Source: Ideonella_A sp963843805
Lineage (GTDB): Bacteria > Pseudomonadota > Gammaproteobacteria > Burkholderiales > Burkholderiaceae_C
Direction of reading: 5' to 3'
Assembly: GCA_963843805.1 (NCBI GenBank)
Contig: CAWJLY010000001.1
Span: forward strand, 124,001 to 188,000
DNA: 64,000 nucleotides
Part shown: piece by piece, positions 19,538 to 28,368 of the stretch
Numbering within the stretch: position 1 is the first letter of the stretch
Layout: each line of letters opens with the position of its first letter
Translations under genes and position numbers: made by a program
The notes under the pieces: model-generated
Databases searched by the model: none
Seen by the model: only the letters and a program-made list of their open reading frames with translations
What the model was told of the DNA's origin: nothing

Positions 19538-20571
19538 GCTGGTGCAGCTTCGAGTACCGAGGCTCCACCGCGTCGCCGGTTGACGTACCACACCAGCGAC
19601 AGCATGACCGGCACTTCCACCAGGACCCCCACCACGGTGGCGAGCGCCGCGCCCGAGTTCAGGCCGAACAGCGAGATCGCCACCGCCACCGCCAGTTCGA
19701 AAAAATTCGACGTGCCGATCAGGCAGGCCGGAGCGGCGATCTCGTGCGGCAGCTTCAGCAGCTTTGCGCCGGCCCAGGCGATGGCGAAGATGCCGTAGCT
19801 CTGCAGGACCAGCGGCACCGCAATCATTGCAATGACCATCGGCTGCTCGACGATGGTGCCGAGCCTGGAAACCGAACAGCAGCACCACGGTGGCGATCAG
19901 GCCGACGACCGACCACGGTTTGAGCCGGGCCACGCAACGCGCTCACCGCCTGCGGCGAGCGTTGCTGCAGCAGATGGCGAGTGACCATGCCCGCCAGCAG
20001 GGGCAGCACAACGTACAGCACGGTGGCAATCACCAGCGTCTGCCACGGCACGTTGATGTCGGTGACACCCAGCAGGAAGGCCGCGATCGGCGCAAAGGCG
20101 ACCACCATGATCAGATCGTTCACCGACACCTGCACCAGCGTGTAGTTGGCGTCGCCCTTCACCAGTTGGCTCCAGACGAAGACCATGGCGGTGCACGGTG
20201 CCACGCCGAGCAGGATCATGCCGGCGATGTACTCGCTGGCCGACTGCGGGTCGACCCAGGGCGCAAAGACGAACTGGAAGAACAGCACGCCCAGCGCTGC
20301 CATCGTGAATGGCTTGATGAGCCAGTTGACCACCAGCGTCAGCATCAGCCCACGCGGGCCGCTTGCCAACGTCCTTCACCGATGTCCAGTCGATCTGGAT
20401 CATCATCGGATAGATCATCACCCAGATGAAGACCGCGACGATCAGGTTGACATGCGCGAATTCGATCGCCGCGATGGCCTGGAAGGCGCCGGGTGTGGCC
20501 AGCCCCAGGCCGACACCGGCCAGGATGCCCAGGCCGACCCAGACGGTGAGAAAGCGCTCGAAGAGTCCCAT
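19534..20571 (-). CDS. acr3: ACR3-family arsenite efflux permease (two frameshifts)
   Basis: Acr3 (often named ArsB) exports arsenite across the inner membrane using the membrane potential. The protein starts MGLFERFLTVWVGLGILAGV and shows HVNLIVAVFIWVMIYPMMIQ, VNWLIKPFTMAALGVLFFQF, the conserved helix with the thiolate Cys (LLGVAPCTAMVFVWSQLVKG), VQVSVNDLIMVVAFAPIAAF and CLIGTSNFFELAVAVAISLF. Two frame changes, near 20370 and 19870-19920, split it into three open frames, while family sequence continues across both. Length, about 345 residues, is typical. It sits 14 bases after arsC and is followed by truncated ars genes. If the shifts are real the pump is dead; I favour sequence error. Confidence 0.9.
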
Positions 20572-20585
20572 GCTTGGTGTCTATC

Positions 20586-21080
20586 TCAGCGCGTGCCGAT
20601 GTCGTTGATCTCGCGCTGCAGCGACAGGCGGTTCAGTGTCGCCAGCGGCAGGGCCAGCATCAGCTCGATACGCCGTTTGAGCGTGATCGCGGTGTCCAGG
20701 AAGGCCTTGGCCTTCTGCGCGTCGGTGCCTTCGATCGCGGCCGGGTCGGGCAGGCCCCAGTGGGCGGTCATCGGCTGGCCGGGCCAGACCGGGCAGACTT
20801 CGCCCGCTGCGTTGTCGCAGACCGTGAACGCGAAGTCGAACCGCGGCGCGCCGGGCTGCGCGAACTCGTCCCAGCTCTTGCTGCGAAGGCCGTCGGTCGG
20901 AATGCGCCAGGCGGACAGGGTCTGCAGCGCGAAGGGGTTGACGGTGCCGTTGGGATGGCTACCCGCCGACCACGCCTTGAACCGCCCGCCGCCGAGGTGG
21001 TCCATCAGCCCCTCGGCCATGATGGAGCGCGCGGAATTGCCGGTGCAGATGAAGAGAACGTTGTAAACCTTGTCGCTCAC
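20586..21080 (-). CDS. arsC: Arsenate reductase, low-molecular-weight phosphatase type
   Basis: The protein reduces arsenate to arsenite for export by Acr3. The P-loop LFICTGNSARSIMAEGL carries the Cys-X5-Arg motif of the phosphatase-like ArsC family. Other family pieces are FKAWSAGSHPNGTVNPFALQ, GLRSKSWDEFAQPGAPRFDF and FTVCDNAAGEVCPVWPGQP, which supplies additional redox Cys residues, then HWGLPDPAAIEGTDAQKAKA. GTG at 21080 (VSDKVYNVLFIC) is preferred over the upstream in-frame start at 21098, which lies inside the end of arsI. The frame is intact at 164 residues. The neighbours arsI and acr3 confirm its role. Confidence 0.93.
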   Translation of the reverse strand: MSDKVYNVLFICTGNSARSIMAEGLMDHLGGGRFKAWSAGSHPNGTVNPFALQTLSAWRIPTDGLRSKSWDEFAQPGAPRFDFAFTVCDNAAGEVCPVWPGQPMTAHWGLPDPAAIEGTDAQKAKAFLDTAITLKRRIELMLALPLATLNRLSLQREINDIGTR

Positions 21081-21088
21081 AGCGGACC

Positions 21089-21615
21089 TCAGCAGCAAGA
21101 ACGGGAAGATTCAACCGGGATGCCGACGGGCTTGCCGCGCGGCGTCGGTGCGCAGCAGGCCGCACCCTCTGTGCCTGCCACTGCCTCAGCCTGGGCTGGC
21201 GCGCAACAGGCTGAAGCCGTCGGCAGCCTGCACGGCAGCCTGGTTGAAAACCGGAATGTCGGCCAGCGTATGGAAATGTTCCCAGGCGATACCTTGCGGG
21301 TCGGTGACCCAGTGCTTCTCGCTGCGGGCATAGCAGCAGGTCGTCTCGCCTTCATCCAGCAACGCCATGTCGGCTGCTTCGGCGCGGGCCTTCATCGCCG
21401 CCAATTCGTCGGGGTCGTCGGTCTGGATGCCCAGGTGGTCGATGCCGGATTGCGAGCCGCGCGTCGAGATCGCGAAATTGACCGGCGGATCTTCGAGCAT
21501 CCACTTGGCATAGTCGCGCTTCGAGGCGGGCCGGTTCGGCAGCGAACAGCTTGGAATAGAAGCCGACGCTCCTGGCCAGTTCATCGACGTGCAGATGGAC
21601 GTGAAAGCGTTTCAT
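21089..21615 (-). CDS. arsI: ArsI/CadI-type glyoxalase-fold metalloenzyme (C-As lyase; two frameshifts)
   Basis: ArsI is a non-haem iron dioxygenase of the vicinal-oxygen-chelate fold that cleaves the C-As bond of trivalent organoarsenicals; the related CadI proteins are cadmium-induced. The N-terminus is MKRFHVHLHVDELARSVGFY. After a shift near 21545 it continues DYAKWMLEDPPVNFAISTRG, SGIDHLGIQTDDPDEL, the vicinal Cys pair DEGETTCCYARSEKHWVTDP and GIAWEHFHTLADIPVF. After a second shift near 21195 a Cys-rich tail (ACCAPTPRGKPVGIPV, SSRSCC) runs to the stop. His, His and Glu metal ligands (HVH, GIDHLG, WEHFH) are recognisable. It lies between arsR and arsC, so arsenic is the likely substrate. 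Confidence 0.85.
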
Positions 21616-21629
21616 GGTGATCTCCCGGT

Positions 21630-21958
21630 TCAGCAGGTGGTGCAGCCAGGCGCTGCAACGACATCGCAGGCTGCGCCCCTTGGCAACAGTGCGCGGTGAG
21701 GTAGGCCAGCAGGTCGTTCATCTGCGCGATCGACGGGCGGTAGATCAGGTTGCGACCCTCGCGCTCCTGGGTCACCAGGCCGGCGTGCATCAGTTCCTTC
21801 AGGTGGAACGACAGCGTCGAACCCGGAACGTCCAGCGTGGCAGACAGCTCCCCGGGCGTCATGCCCTGGGGCGCGGCGCCGATCAGGGCGCGAAAGATGC
21901 GCAGGCGCATGCCTTGCGCCAGCGCTGCAAGCAAGGCGACGGCGGATTTTTCTTCCAT
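21630..21958 (-). CDS. arsR: ArsR-family metalloregulatory repressor (C-terminal frameshift)
   Basis: ArsR is a winged-helix repressor released from DNA by arsenite. The protein begins MEEKSAVALLAALAQGMRLR, has the recognition region GELSATLDVPGSTLSFHLKE and the wing VTQEREGRNLIYRPSIAQMN. Cys residues for As(III) are in LTAHCCQG. The frame as written runs on to 21581 and overlaps arsI. A single-base change near 21665 instead gives the Cys-ending tail CDVVAAPGCTTC and a stop at 21630, which is more ArsR-like and leaves room for the arsI ribosome site. I therefore end it at 21630. It is the first gene of the ars operon and probably autoregulated. Confidence 0.9.
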
Positions 21959-21960
21959 GT

Positions 21961-21985
21961 TTCTATCATATTAGAATTATCGAAC
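21961..21985 (-). promoter_or_regulatory. Candidate ars operon promoter/operator
   Basis: Directly upstream of arsR lies an AT-rich stretch that is exceptional in this GC-rich window. On the minus strand it includes ATAATTCTAATATGATAG, which contains several -10-like hexamers and resembles ArsR half-sites (ATA-N-TTC/ATATGA). No good -35 was recognised. Assignment rests on position and base composition. Confidence 0.4.
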
Positions 21986-22149
21986 GTTGGCAAGTGACGC
22001 CGGTTGCCCCAGGGAACGACGACATCCAAACGGCGCTGGCGCAAATGACCCAGGCCCAGGCGCTCCCGCCGCCGACGCGTTGCCCACCGACAACCAAACA
22101 GGGTACGCCATGGAGCAAAACACGGTTCGCCCCTCAGCAATTTCCAACG

Positions 22150-22184
22150 AAAAACGGGTTAGCACAAAACTGCGCTAACCCGTT
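22150..22184 (-). terminator. Rho-independent terminator after the tRNA genes
   Basis: An 11-base-pair perfect stem (22153-22163 with 22174-22184, AACGGGTTAGC and its complement) with a 10-base loop is followed on the minus strand by five T. It lies 8 bases past the tRNA-Asp 3' end and closes the gltX-tRNA transcription unit. No gene was found between 21986 and 22149. Confidence 0.8.
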
Positions 22185-22192
22185 GATTTTAT

Positions 22193-22269
22193 TGGCGGAG
22201 TGGACGGGACTCGAACCCGCGACCCCCGGCGTGACAGGCCGGTATTCTAACCAACTGAACTACCACTCC
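22193..22269 (-). tRNA. tRNA-Asp (anticodon GTC)
   Basis: The minus strand gives a full cloverleaf. The 7-bp acceptor GGAGTGG pairs with CCACTCC, the D-loop is GTTCAGTTGGTTAGAAT, the anticodon region CCTGTCACGC reads GTC and the T-arm is GGGTTCGAGTCCC. The CCA end is encoded. Third of three adjacent tRNA genes. Confidence 0.97.
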
Positions 22270-22329
22270 ATGTGGCTTCCAACGCGCTGACGCGCGATGC
22301 AAGTGCCACTCGACTTGGCCAACCGAAGT

Positions 22330-22405
22330 TGGCGTCCCCTAGGGGATTCGAACCCCTGTAGTCACCGTGAAAGGGTGGTGTCCTAGGCCTCTAGACGAAG
22401 GGGAC
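22330..22405 (-). tRNA. tRNA-Glu (anticodon TTC)
   Basis: Minus-strand cloverleaf with acceptor GTCCCCT/AGGGGAC, D-arm TCGTCTAGAGGCCTAGGAC, anticodon loop CCCTTTCACGG reading TTC and T-arm AGGGGTTCGAATCCCCT. The CCA is encoded. It lies just downstream of gltX, whose product charges this tRNA. Confidence 0.97.
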
Positions 22406-22441
22406 TGAAACCTGTTTCGCCTCTCTCGAACTGCGCTTGTC

Positions 22442-22517
<76 letters not shown>

Positions 22518-22597
22518 CTGGTGTCGACGAATTGAAACTCTTTCGAGCGCCCATTCAGCCAACGCCGCGCTGTTCAAGCGAGACCAAGAGTATATCC

Positions 22598-24016
22598 TTA
22601 TTTTTCGAACTTTCGCAAGCGGGCGACAACCGTGTCGCGTTCGAACAAGGCCAGCACCGCATCGACCGACGGCGTTTGCGAACGGCCGCAAACCAGCACC
22701 CGAACGGCAGTCGCGAGTTGTGGCATTTTCATTCCGTGTTCGCCAAGAGTCTGTTTGATGGCCGCGGCGATGCCGTTCTTGTCCCACGGTGCTTCCAGCA
22801 ATCTGTCGGCCAGTGACTTCACCGCTGCGGCAATCGGTTGATCGAGATGGGCGGCCACATCATCGGCGCTCGGCTCCACCGGTGCAATCATCATCTGCAG
22901 CCAGTCAGCCAGCTCGACGGTCGTCGTGCAGCGGTCCTTGAACAAGGCGATGGCCGGCTCAAGCCAGGACGCCTGCGGATCGATCTGCGTGCCGCGACGC
23001 TCGAATTGCTCGATCAGCAAGGGCAGCAGCGTGGCCGCTGGCGCAGCCTTCAGGTGTTGTTGATTGACCCAGCGCAGCTTGCCCTCGTCGAACTGGCCGG
23101 CGCTCTTGCCGAGGTGGTCGAGATTGAACCATTGCAGCAGCTGCTCGCGCGAGAAGATCTCGTCGTCGCCGTGGCTCCAGCCCAGCCGTGCCAGGTAGTT
23201 GATGACGGCATCGGCCAGATAGCCTTCGTCGCGGTACTGAGTGACGGGCTTGGCGCCATGGCGCTTGCTCATCTTTTCACCCTGCTCGTTCAGCACGGTG
23301 GGCAGGTGGGCATAGACCGGCGGCTCGGCGCCAAGCGCGCGCAGGATATTGATTTGCCGCGGCGTGTTGTTGACATGGTCGTCACCACGGATCACGTGGG
23401 TGATCGCCATGTCGATGTCGTCGATGACGACACAGAAGTTGTAGGTCGGCGTGCCGATTCCGGAGCCGGCGTCGGCCGGGCGGGCAATCACCAGATCATC
23501 GAGTTCATCGTTGGCGATCTCGATGGGGCCTTTGACCTTGTCATCCCACGCCACCGAGCCGCCCACAGGGTTGCGAAAGCGGATCACCGGCTCCACGCCT
23601 GCAGGAATTGGCGGCAGGATCTTGCCCGGCTCCGGCCGCCAGCGGCCGTCGTAGCGCGGTTTCAGTTTGTCGGCCATTTGCTGCTCGCGCAGCGCATCGA
23701 GCTCGGTCGGCGTCGTATAGCAGCGGTAGGCTTGGCCAGCTTCGAGCATCTGCCCCAGCACATCCTTGTAGCGCGCCATCCGCTGCATCTGGTAGTACGG
23801 GCCTTCGTCGGGCGTCAGGCCGAGCCATGCCATGCTTTGCAGGATCACGTCGACGGCCTGCTGCGACGAGCGCTCGACATCGGTATCTTCGATGCGCAGC
23901 ACGAAGACGCCACCATTGGCCTTTGCAAACGCCCAAGGGAACAGCGCCGAGCGGATATTGCCGAGGTGGATGAAGCCGGTGGGCGACGGTGCAAAACGGG
24001 TGCGAACCGTTGTCAT
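22598..24016 (-). CDS. gltX: Glutamyl-tRNA synthetase
   Basis: GltX attaches glutamate to tRNA-Glu. The class I signatures are present: the HIGH-type motif in FAPSPTGFIHLGN (HLGN at 17-20) and KMSKR near residue 247 (LNEQGEKMSKRHGA). Other family pieces are IRSALFPWAFAKANGG, NFCVVIDDIDMAITHVIRGD and AVINYLARLGWSHGDDEIFS. I chose ATG 24016 (MTTVRTRFAPSPTG) because it is the usual N-terminus; an in-frame upstream start at 24049 adds 11 residues without similarity. Length is 472 residues. tRNA-Ala, tRNA-Glu and tRNA-Asp lie directly downstream on the same strand. Confidence 0.97.
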   Translation of the reverse strand: MTTVRTRFAPSPTGFIHLGNIRSALFPWAFAKANGGVFVLRIEDTDVERSSQQAVDVILQSMAWLGLTPDEGPYYQMQRMARYKDVLGQMLEAGQAYRCYTTPTELDALREQQMADKLKPRYDGRWRPEPGKILPPIPAGVEPVIRFRNPVGGSVAWDDKVKGPIEIANDELDDLVIARPADAGSGIGTPTYNFCVVIDDIDMAITHVIRGDDHVNNTPRQINILRALGAEPPVYAHLPTVLNEQGEKMSKRHGAKPVTQYRDEGYLADAVINYLARLGWSHGDDEIFSREQLLQWFNLDHLGKSAGQFDEGKLRWVNQQHLKAAPAATLLPLLIEQFERRGTQIDPQASWLEPAIALFKDRCTTTVELADWLQMMIAPVEPSADDVAAHLDQPIAAAVKSLADRLLEAPWDKNGIAAAIKQTLGEHGMKMPQLATAVRVLVCGRSQTPSVDAVLALFERDTVVARLRKFEK

Positions 24017-24094
24017 CTCGGTACCGCCCGGCGCTTCCGAAAATACCAAACGCTTCCTCGGGGCTGCGCATGCGGTGAGTGTCGGAGCATCATG

Positions 24095-25336
24095 TCAGGC
24101 CAGCGTGTCGAGCCCGCGCGCCAGGTCGTCCTGGAGATCGTGGACATCGTCGAGGCCGACTGCCACCCGGATCAGCCCCTGCGTGATACCTGCGGCCTGG
24201 CGCTGCTCTTCGGTCAGGCGCCCATGCGACGTACTCCCCGGGTGGGTGATGGTCGACTTGGTATCACCGAGGTTGGCCGTGATCGACATCACCTGCGTGT
24301 GGTCGATGACGTGAAAGGCGTTGCGCCGCGCCAGCGCCGGACCATCGGTCTTCTGGCCTTTGACGATGAATGACACCACCGCCCCGCCCCGCCCGGACTG
24401 CTGGCTCATCGCCAGCGCATGTTGCGGGTGCGAGGCCAAACCCGGATAAAAGACCCGTTCGACCGCCGGCTGGTCCTCCAGCCACTGGGCCAGCGCCAAG
24501 GCGCGTTCGCTCTGCGCTGCCATCCGGATCGACAGCGTCTCCAGGCCCTTCAACACCACCCAGGCGTTGAACGGCGACAGGCTCATGCCCGCACTGCGCA
24601 GCACCGGCGTGAATTTTTCCTCGATCAGTGCCTCGCTGGCGCACACCGCACCGGCCATCACGCGCCCCTGGCCGTCGAGGTATTTGGTGCCCGAATGGAT
24701 CACCAGATCGGCGCCGAGCTTGATCGGCTGCTGCAACGCCGGCGAACAGAAACAGTTGTCGACCGCCAGCAGTGCGCCGGCCTCCCTGGCAAGCGCCGAC
24801 AGCGCGAGGATGTCGCAGACTTCGGTCAGCGGATTGGTCGGCGATTCGGCGAACAGCAGGCGCGTATTCGGCCGCAGCGCCAGCCGCCATTCATCGACAT
24901 CGGTTTGCGAAACAAAACTCGTCTCGACTCCGAATTTGGCAAATTCGCGGCCCAGCAGCATGATCGTCGAGCCGAACACGCTGCGCGAGCAGATCACATG
25001 ATCGCCAGCTTTGAGCACCGCCATGCCGGTCAGCAGGATTGCGCTCATGCCGCTGGCCGTTGCAATGCAGGCCTCTGCGCCTTCCAAGGCAGCCAGCCGT
25101 CGCTCGAACATCATCACCGTCGGGTTGCCGAACCGGGTGTAGGTGAAGGCTTCTTCCTCGTTGGCAAAGCGCGCTGCAGCAGTCGCCGCATCGGGCTGCA
25201 CGAAGCTGCTGGTCAGAAAAAGTGCTTCGGAGTTTTCGCCCCACGCGGTGCGTGGCAAGCCTTCGCGAACTGCCAGCGTATCCGGGCGCAGATTGGCTGG
25301 CAGGTCGACCCGCGGAATGGTTTTCTTGGCCGGCAT
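24095..25336 (-). CDS. metZ: O-succinylhomoserine sulfhydrylase
   Basis: MetZ makes homocysteine from O-succinylhomoserine and sulfide in methionine synthesis. It is a PLP enzyme of the cystathionine gamma-synthase family. The N-terminus is MPAKKTIPRVDLPANLRPDT, and the typical ALFLTSSFVQPDAATAAARF, YTRFGNPTVMMFERRLAALE and ATASGMSAILLTGM follow. The PLP Lys is in HSGTKYLDGQGRVMAGA (about residue 214). The C-terminal TKSTITHPGSTSHGRL is characteristic. ATG 25336 shares one base with the purF stop, so the two genes are probably coupled. A longer frame up to 25489 overlaps purF and is rejected. Length 413 residues. Confidence 0.96.
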   Translation of the reverse strand: MPAKKTIPRVDLPANLRPDTLAVREGLPRTAWGENSEALFLTSSFVQPDAATAAARFANEEEAFTYTRFGNPTVMMFERRLAALEGAEACIATASGMSAILLTGMAVLKAGDHVICSRSVFGSTIMLLGREFAKFGVETSFVSQTDVDEWRLALRPNTRLLFAESPTNPLTEVCDILALSALAREAGALLAVDNCFCSPALQQPIKLGADLVIHSGTKYLDGQGRVMAGAVCASEALIEEKFTPVLRSAGMSLSPFNAWVVLKGLETLSIRMAAQSERALALAQWLEDQPAVERVFYPGLASHPQHALAMSQQSGRGGAVVSFIVKGQKTDGPALARRNAFHVIDHTQVMSITANLGDTKSTITHPGSTSHGRLTEEQRQAAGITQGLIRVAVGLDDVHDLQDDLARGLDTLA

Positions 25337-26868
25337 CAGGATCGCTCCTCGGTCGCGCTCTGCAACGCAAGCCGGCTGCGATCCGGGCTGGTGCTTTCGT
25401 CTTCGTCGGTCTGGGCAGGACGCTGCTCGGCCATCATCCGCAGAGCGTGGGCACTGACATCGCCGGTCACGTAGCTGCCATCGAAGCACGACGCCTCGAA
25501 GCCATCAACGGCCGGGTTCATCTCACCGACGACTTTTTTCATCGCATCGATATCCTGATAGATCAACGCATCGGCGCCGATGAACTGGCGAATCTCTTCG
25601 ATGCTGCGTCCATGGGCGACCAGCTCACCAGCGGTCGGCATGTCGATGCCATAGACATTCGGAAAGCGCACCGGCGGCGCCGCCGAGGCCAGGTAGACCT
25701 TGCGCGCACCGGCCTCGCGGGCCATCTGCACGATCTCCTTGCTGGTCGTGCCGCGCACGATCGAGTCATCAACCAGCAGCACATTGCGGTCCTTGAACTC
25801 GCTGACGATCGCGTTCAGTTTTTGCCGAACCGATTTCTTGCGCATGCTCTGGCCCGGCATGATGAAGGTCCGGCCGACGTAGCGGTTTTTCACGAAGCCT
25901 TCGCGATAGGGTTTGCCGATCTTCTGCGCCAGTTGCATCGCCGATGGCCGGCTCGACTCGGGGATCGGTATGACCACGTCGATATCCTTCGGCCGCAAGG
26001 TCGAGATCAAGCGCTGCGCCAGCGTCTGGCCCATGTTCAGTCGCGCCTGGTACACCGAGATGCCGTCCATCACCGAATCGGGCCGGGCCAGGTAGACAAA
26101 CTCGAACATGCAGGGATGCAGCGATGGGTTGCTGGCGCATTGGCGACTGTGCACTTGACCCTCGAGATCGATGAAGATGGCCTCGCCTGGCGCGACGTCG
26201 CGTTTCATCGAATGGCCGGTCCCTTCCAATGCCACCGATTCGCTGGCGACCATCACCTCCGCGCCATCAGCGGTGGTCGTCTCACCGAAACACAGGGGTC
26301 GGATGCCGTAGGGATCGCGGAAGGCGAGCAGCCCGTAGCCGGCAATCAGCGCAATCACCGCATAAGAACCCTTGATGCGGCGATGGACCGCCGCCACCGC
26401 GGCAAAGATCGCTTCGGGCGTCAACGCGTTGCTGCCGACGGCGCCTTGCAGTTCGTGCGCCAGCACGTTGATCAGCACCTCGGTATCGCTGTCGGTATTG
26501 ATGTGGCGGCGGTCGATCTGTTCGAGCTCGCCGCGCAGCACCTGCGCATTGGTCAGATTGCCGTTGTGAACCAGCACGATGCCGAATGGCGCATTGACGT
26601 AGAAAGGCTGCGCCTCTTCTTCACTGTAGGAATTGCCGGCCGTCGGGTAGCGGACCTGACCGAGCCCCACCACACCGGGCAACGAACGCATGTTGCGGGT
26701 GCGAAAGACATCGCGAACCATGCCGCGGGCCTTGTGCATGAAACATTTGGTTCCCTGCATCGTGACGATCCCCGCCGCATCCTGGCCGCGGTGCTGCAAC
26801 AGCAGCAGCGCGTCATAGATCAACTGGTTGACCGGCGATTTGGAGATGACTCCGACGATGCCGCACAT
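25336..26868 (-). CDS. purF: Amidophosphoribosyltransferase
   Basis: PurF catalyses the first step of purine synthesis, PRPP plus glutamine to phosphoribosylamine. Cys2 (MCGIVGVISKSPVNQL) becomes the N-terminal nucleophile. The glutaminase domain continues with LLLQHRGQDAAGIVTMQGTK and LPGVVGLGQVRYPTAGNS. The PRPP-binding motif is NVLLVDDSIVRGTTSKEIV (near residue 365). FVYLARPDSVMDGISVYQAR and PIPESSRPSAMQLAQKIGKP are also conserved. Length of 510 residues is normal. It lies 47 bases after cvpA, the common cvpA-purF order, and leads into metZ. Confidence 0.97.
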   Translation of the reverse strand: MCGIVGVISKSPVNQLIYDALLLLQHRGQDAAGIVTMQGTKCFMHKARGMVRDVFRTRNMRSLPGVVGLGQVRYPTAGNSYSEEEAQPFYVNAPFGIVLVHNGNLTNAQVLRGELEQIDRRHINTDSDTEVLINVLAHELQGAVGSNALTPEAIFAAVAAVHRRIKGSYAVIALIAGYGLLAFRDPYGIRPLCFGETTTADGAEVMVASESVALEGTGHSMKRDVAPGEAIFIDLEGQVHSRQCASNPSLHPCMFEFVYLARPDSVMDGISVYQARLNMGQTLAQRLISTLRPKDIDVVIPIPESSRPSAMQLAQKIGKPYREGFVKNRYVGRTFIMPGQSMRKKSVRQKLNAIVSEFKDRNVLLVDDSIVRGTTSKEIVQMAREAGARKVYLASAAPPVRFPNVYGIDMPTAGELVAHGRSIEEIRQFIGADALIYQDIDAMKKVVGEMNPAVDGFEASCFDGSYVTGDVSAHALRMMAEQRPAQTDEDESTSPDRSRLALQSATEERS

Positions 26869-26915
26869 GGCGTGAATCCTTGGTTGAAGGCTCTATTGTC
26901 TCGCGACCGTCCTGG

Positions 26916-27449
26916 TCACCGCGGCATCCATCGGTGAAGGCCGGGCGGCAGCAGTGGCTTGACCGAGATGATGGTCTCGTTGAGCCGCGGCACGATGTGT
27001 GATTCCTGCCACGGCCTGGCCTTCGCCCACGGCGTCAGGGCAACGATCACCGTCACTGCCAACATCAGCAGCACACCGCGCGCGCCGCCGAACAGGCAGC
27101 CCAGCATGCGATCGATGCCACTGAGCGGTGTGGCCCGTACCAGCAATCTGATCAGATGCGACAGCAGATTCCATGCAATCAATACGCCCGCGAAGACCAG
27201 CACAAAGGCGACCAGTGGCATCACGACCGCGCCGGTTGCCGGATCGGTCGGCAAGGTCTGCGGTGACCAGAGCGGCGGCAAGCGCGGCGAGTAGATGTAG
27301 GCCACGGCATAAGCAACCAGCCAACCGGCGAGCGACATCACCTCGTACACCAGGCCGCGCAATGCACCAAGCAGCACCGAGATCAGCAGCACCGCCAGCA
27401 AGGCGGCGTCGACAATGTTGACATTGCCGAGAAAGTCGGGGAGCGACAC
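26916..27449 (-). CDS. cvpA: CvpA family inner-membrane protein
   Basis: CvpA is a small membrane protein first linked to colicin V production and now associated with envelope stress and purine metabolism through its place before purF. The 177-residue protein has four hydrophobic segments: VDAALLAVLLISVLLGALRG, VMSLAGWLVAYAVAYIY, VVMPLVAFVLVFAGVLIAWN and ARGVLLMLAVTVIVALTPWA. GLVYEVMSLAGW and PLSGIDRMLGCLFGGARG are typical of the family. It starts 3 bases after the dedD stop. Molecular function is not established. Confidence 0.9.
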   Translation of the reverse strand: MSLPDFLGNVNIVDAALLAVLLISVLLGALRGLVYEVMSLAGWLVAYAVAYIYSPRLPPLWSPQTLPTDPATGAVVMPLVAFVLVFAGVLIAWNLLSHLIRLLVRATPLSGIDRMLGCLFGGARGVLLMLAVTVIVALTPWAKARPWQESHIVPRLNETIISVKPLLPPGLHRWMPR

Positions 27450-27452
27450 AGC

Positions 27453-28280
27453 CTAGAGAGTGAGGATGGCCGTCGGCAAACCGGCAGCCTTGATTCTTGC
27501 GGCGATCTTTTCGGCCTCGTCGCGGCTGGCCACCGGGCCGACGCGGACCCGTGTACGGTCGCCGTCAGGCGTCTTTGCCACATGGGTATAGGTGGTCAAG
27601 CCCAGTCGCTCGACTTTCTGGCGGGTCGCGCGCGCCAGCGTCGGGTCGGCAAATGCGCCGATCTGCACGATGTAGCGCGCCACGGCGGCGGCGTCCTTGG
27701 GCGCCGCCTTGCCTTCCAGCAGTGCCCTGGCGCGAGCTGTATCAGCCTGCTCTGCGGCCTTGGCATCGGCGGCCCTGTCAACCTCGGGTTTCTCGGCGGG
27801 CTTGTTGTCGGTCGCCGACTTCGCCACCGATTTCTCTGCCGATAGACCGGCCGCCTTGTCTGCCGACTTGACCTCGCCATCGGCAGCCGCATTGCCGGCC
27901 GGCTTCGCGCCAGCAACTGGCGTCCCGGCGTCGGCTGCCGTTTCGGTGATCACCGGTTCGGCTCTGGCAGAGGGGTTTTCGCCGCTGCCCTTGACCGCTC
28001 CGCCGGCAGTCGACGACGAATTTTTGGCACCAGGCAATTTCAGCGGCGCCACGGTGTCGCGCGACGGAATCTCGATCGGCACATCGATCGGTATGGGCCG
28101 CGGCTGGGTTTCGAACAGCAGCGGAAAACCGATGATGCCGATGCCTACCAGAACCACCGCACCAAGCAGCCGCTGGCGGGCCCGGCTGCGCGCGCGGGCG
28201 ACGCTGTCGCCGGCCTCGGCTTCGGCCGGTGCATCGCCGGCCGCTGCGGAACGCGAGAAAATTGACGAAAACAGGCCCAT
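27453..28280 (-). CDS. dedD: SPOR-domain protein (DedD-like)
   Basis: This single-pass membrane protein has a periplasmic peptidoglycan-binding SPOR domain and probably localises to the division septum. I use MGLFSSIFSRSAAAG at 28280; an upstream start at 28343 lies in sequence without similarity. A cytoplasmic Arg-rich stretch (RARSRARQRLLGAVV) leads into one helix (GAVVLVGIGIIGFPLLF). A long Ala/Lys/Pro-rich linker follows, then the SPOR domain over the last 75 residues (ARYIVQIGAFADPTLARATR, DGDRTRVRVGPVASRDEAEK). The folC-dedD-cvpA-purF order is conserved in betaproteobacteria. Confidence 0.87.
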   Translation of the reverse strand: MGLFSSIFSRSAAAGDAPAEAEAGDSVARARSRARQRLLGAVVLVGIGIIGFPLLFETQPRPIPIDVPIEIPSRDTVAPLKLPGAKNSSSTAGGAVKGSGENPSARAEPVITETAADAGTPVAGAKPAGNAAADGEVKSADKAAGLSAEKSVAKSATDNKPAEKPEVDRAADAKAAEQADTARARALLEGKAAPKDAAAVARYIVQIGAFADPTLARATRQKVERLGLTTYTHVAKTPDGDRTRVRVGPVASRDEAEKIAARIKAAGLPTAILTL

Positions 28281-28368
28281 TCGGTGCCAATTCCAGGTGG
28301 GTTCGAGATCGTGATCGGCGCTGGTTGCCTCGCCCGACGCCAAGACCAGGACGGCGAGTCAGAAGGTT

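Noticed and set aside
22838..24373. Open frame of 511 codons on the plus strand
   Set aside because: It is antisense to gltX and metZ, which are certain. The product has no recognisable motif and GC-rich DNA produces such long antisense frames.
24419..26937. Long plus-strand open frames of 351 and 571 codons
   Set aside because: They are antisense to metZ, purF and part of cvpA and show no protein family signature.
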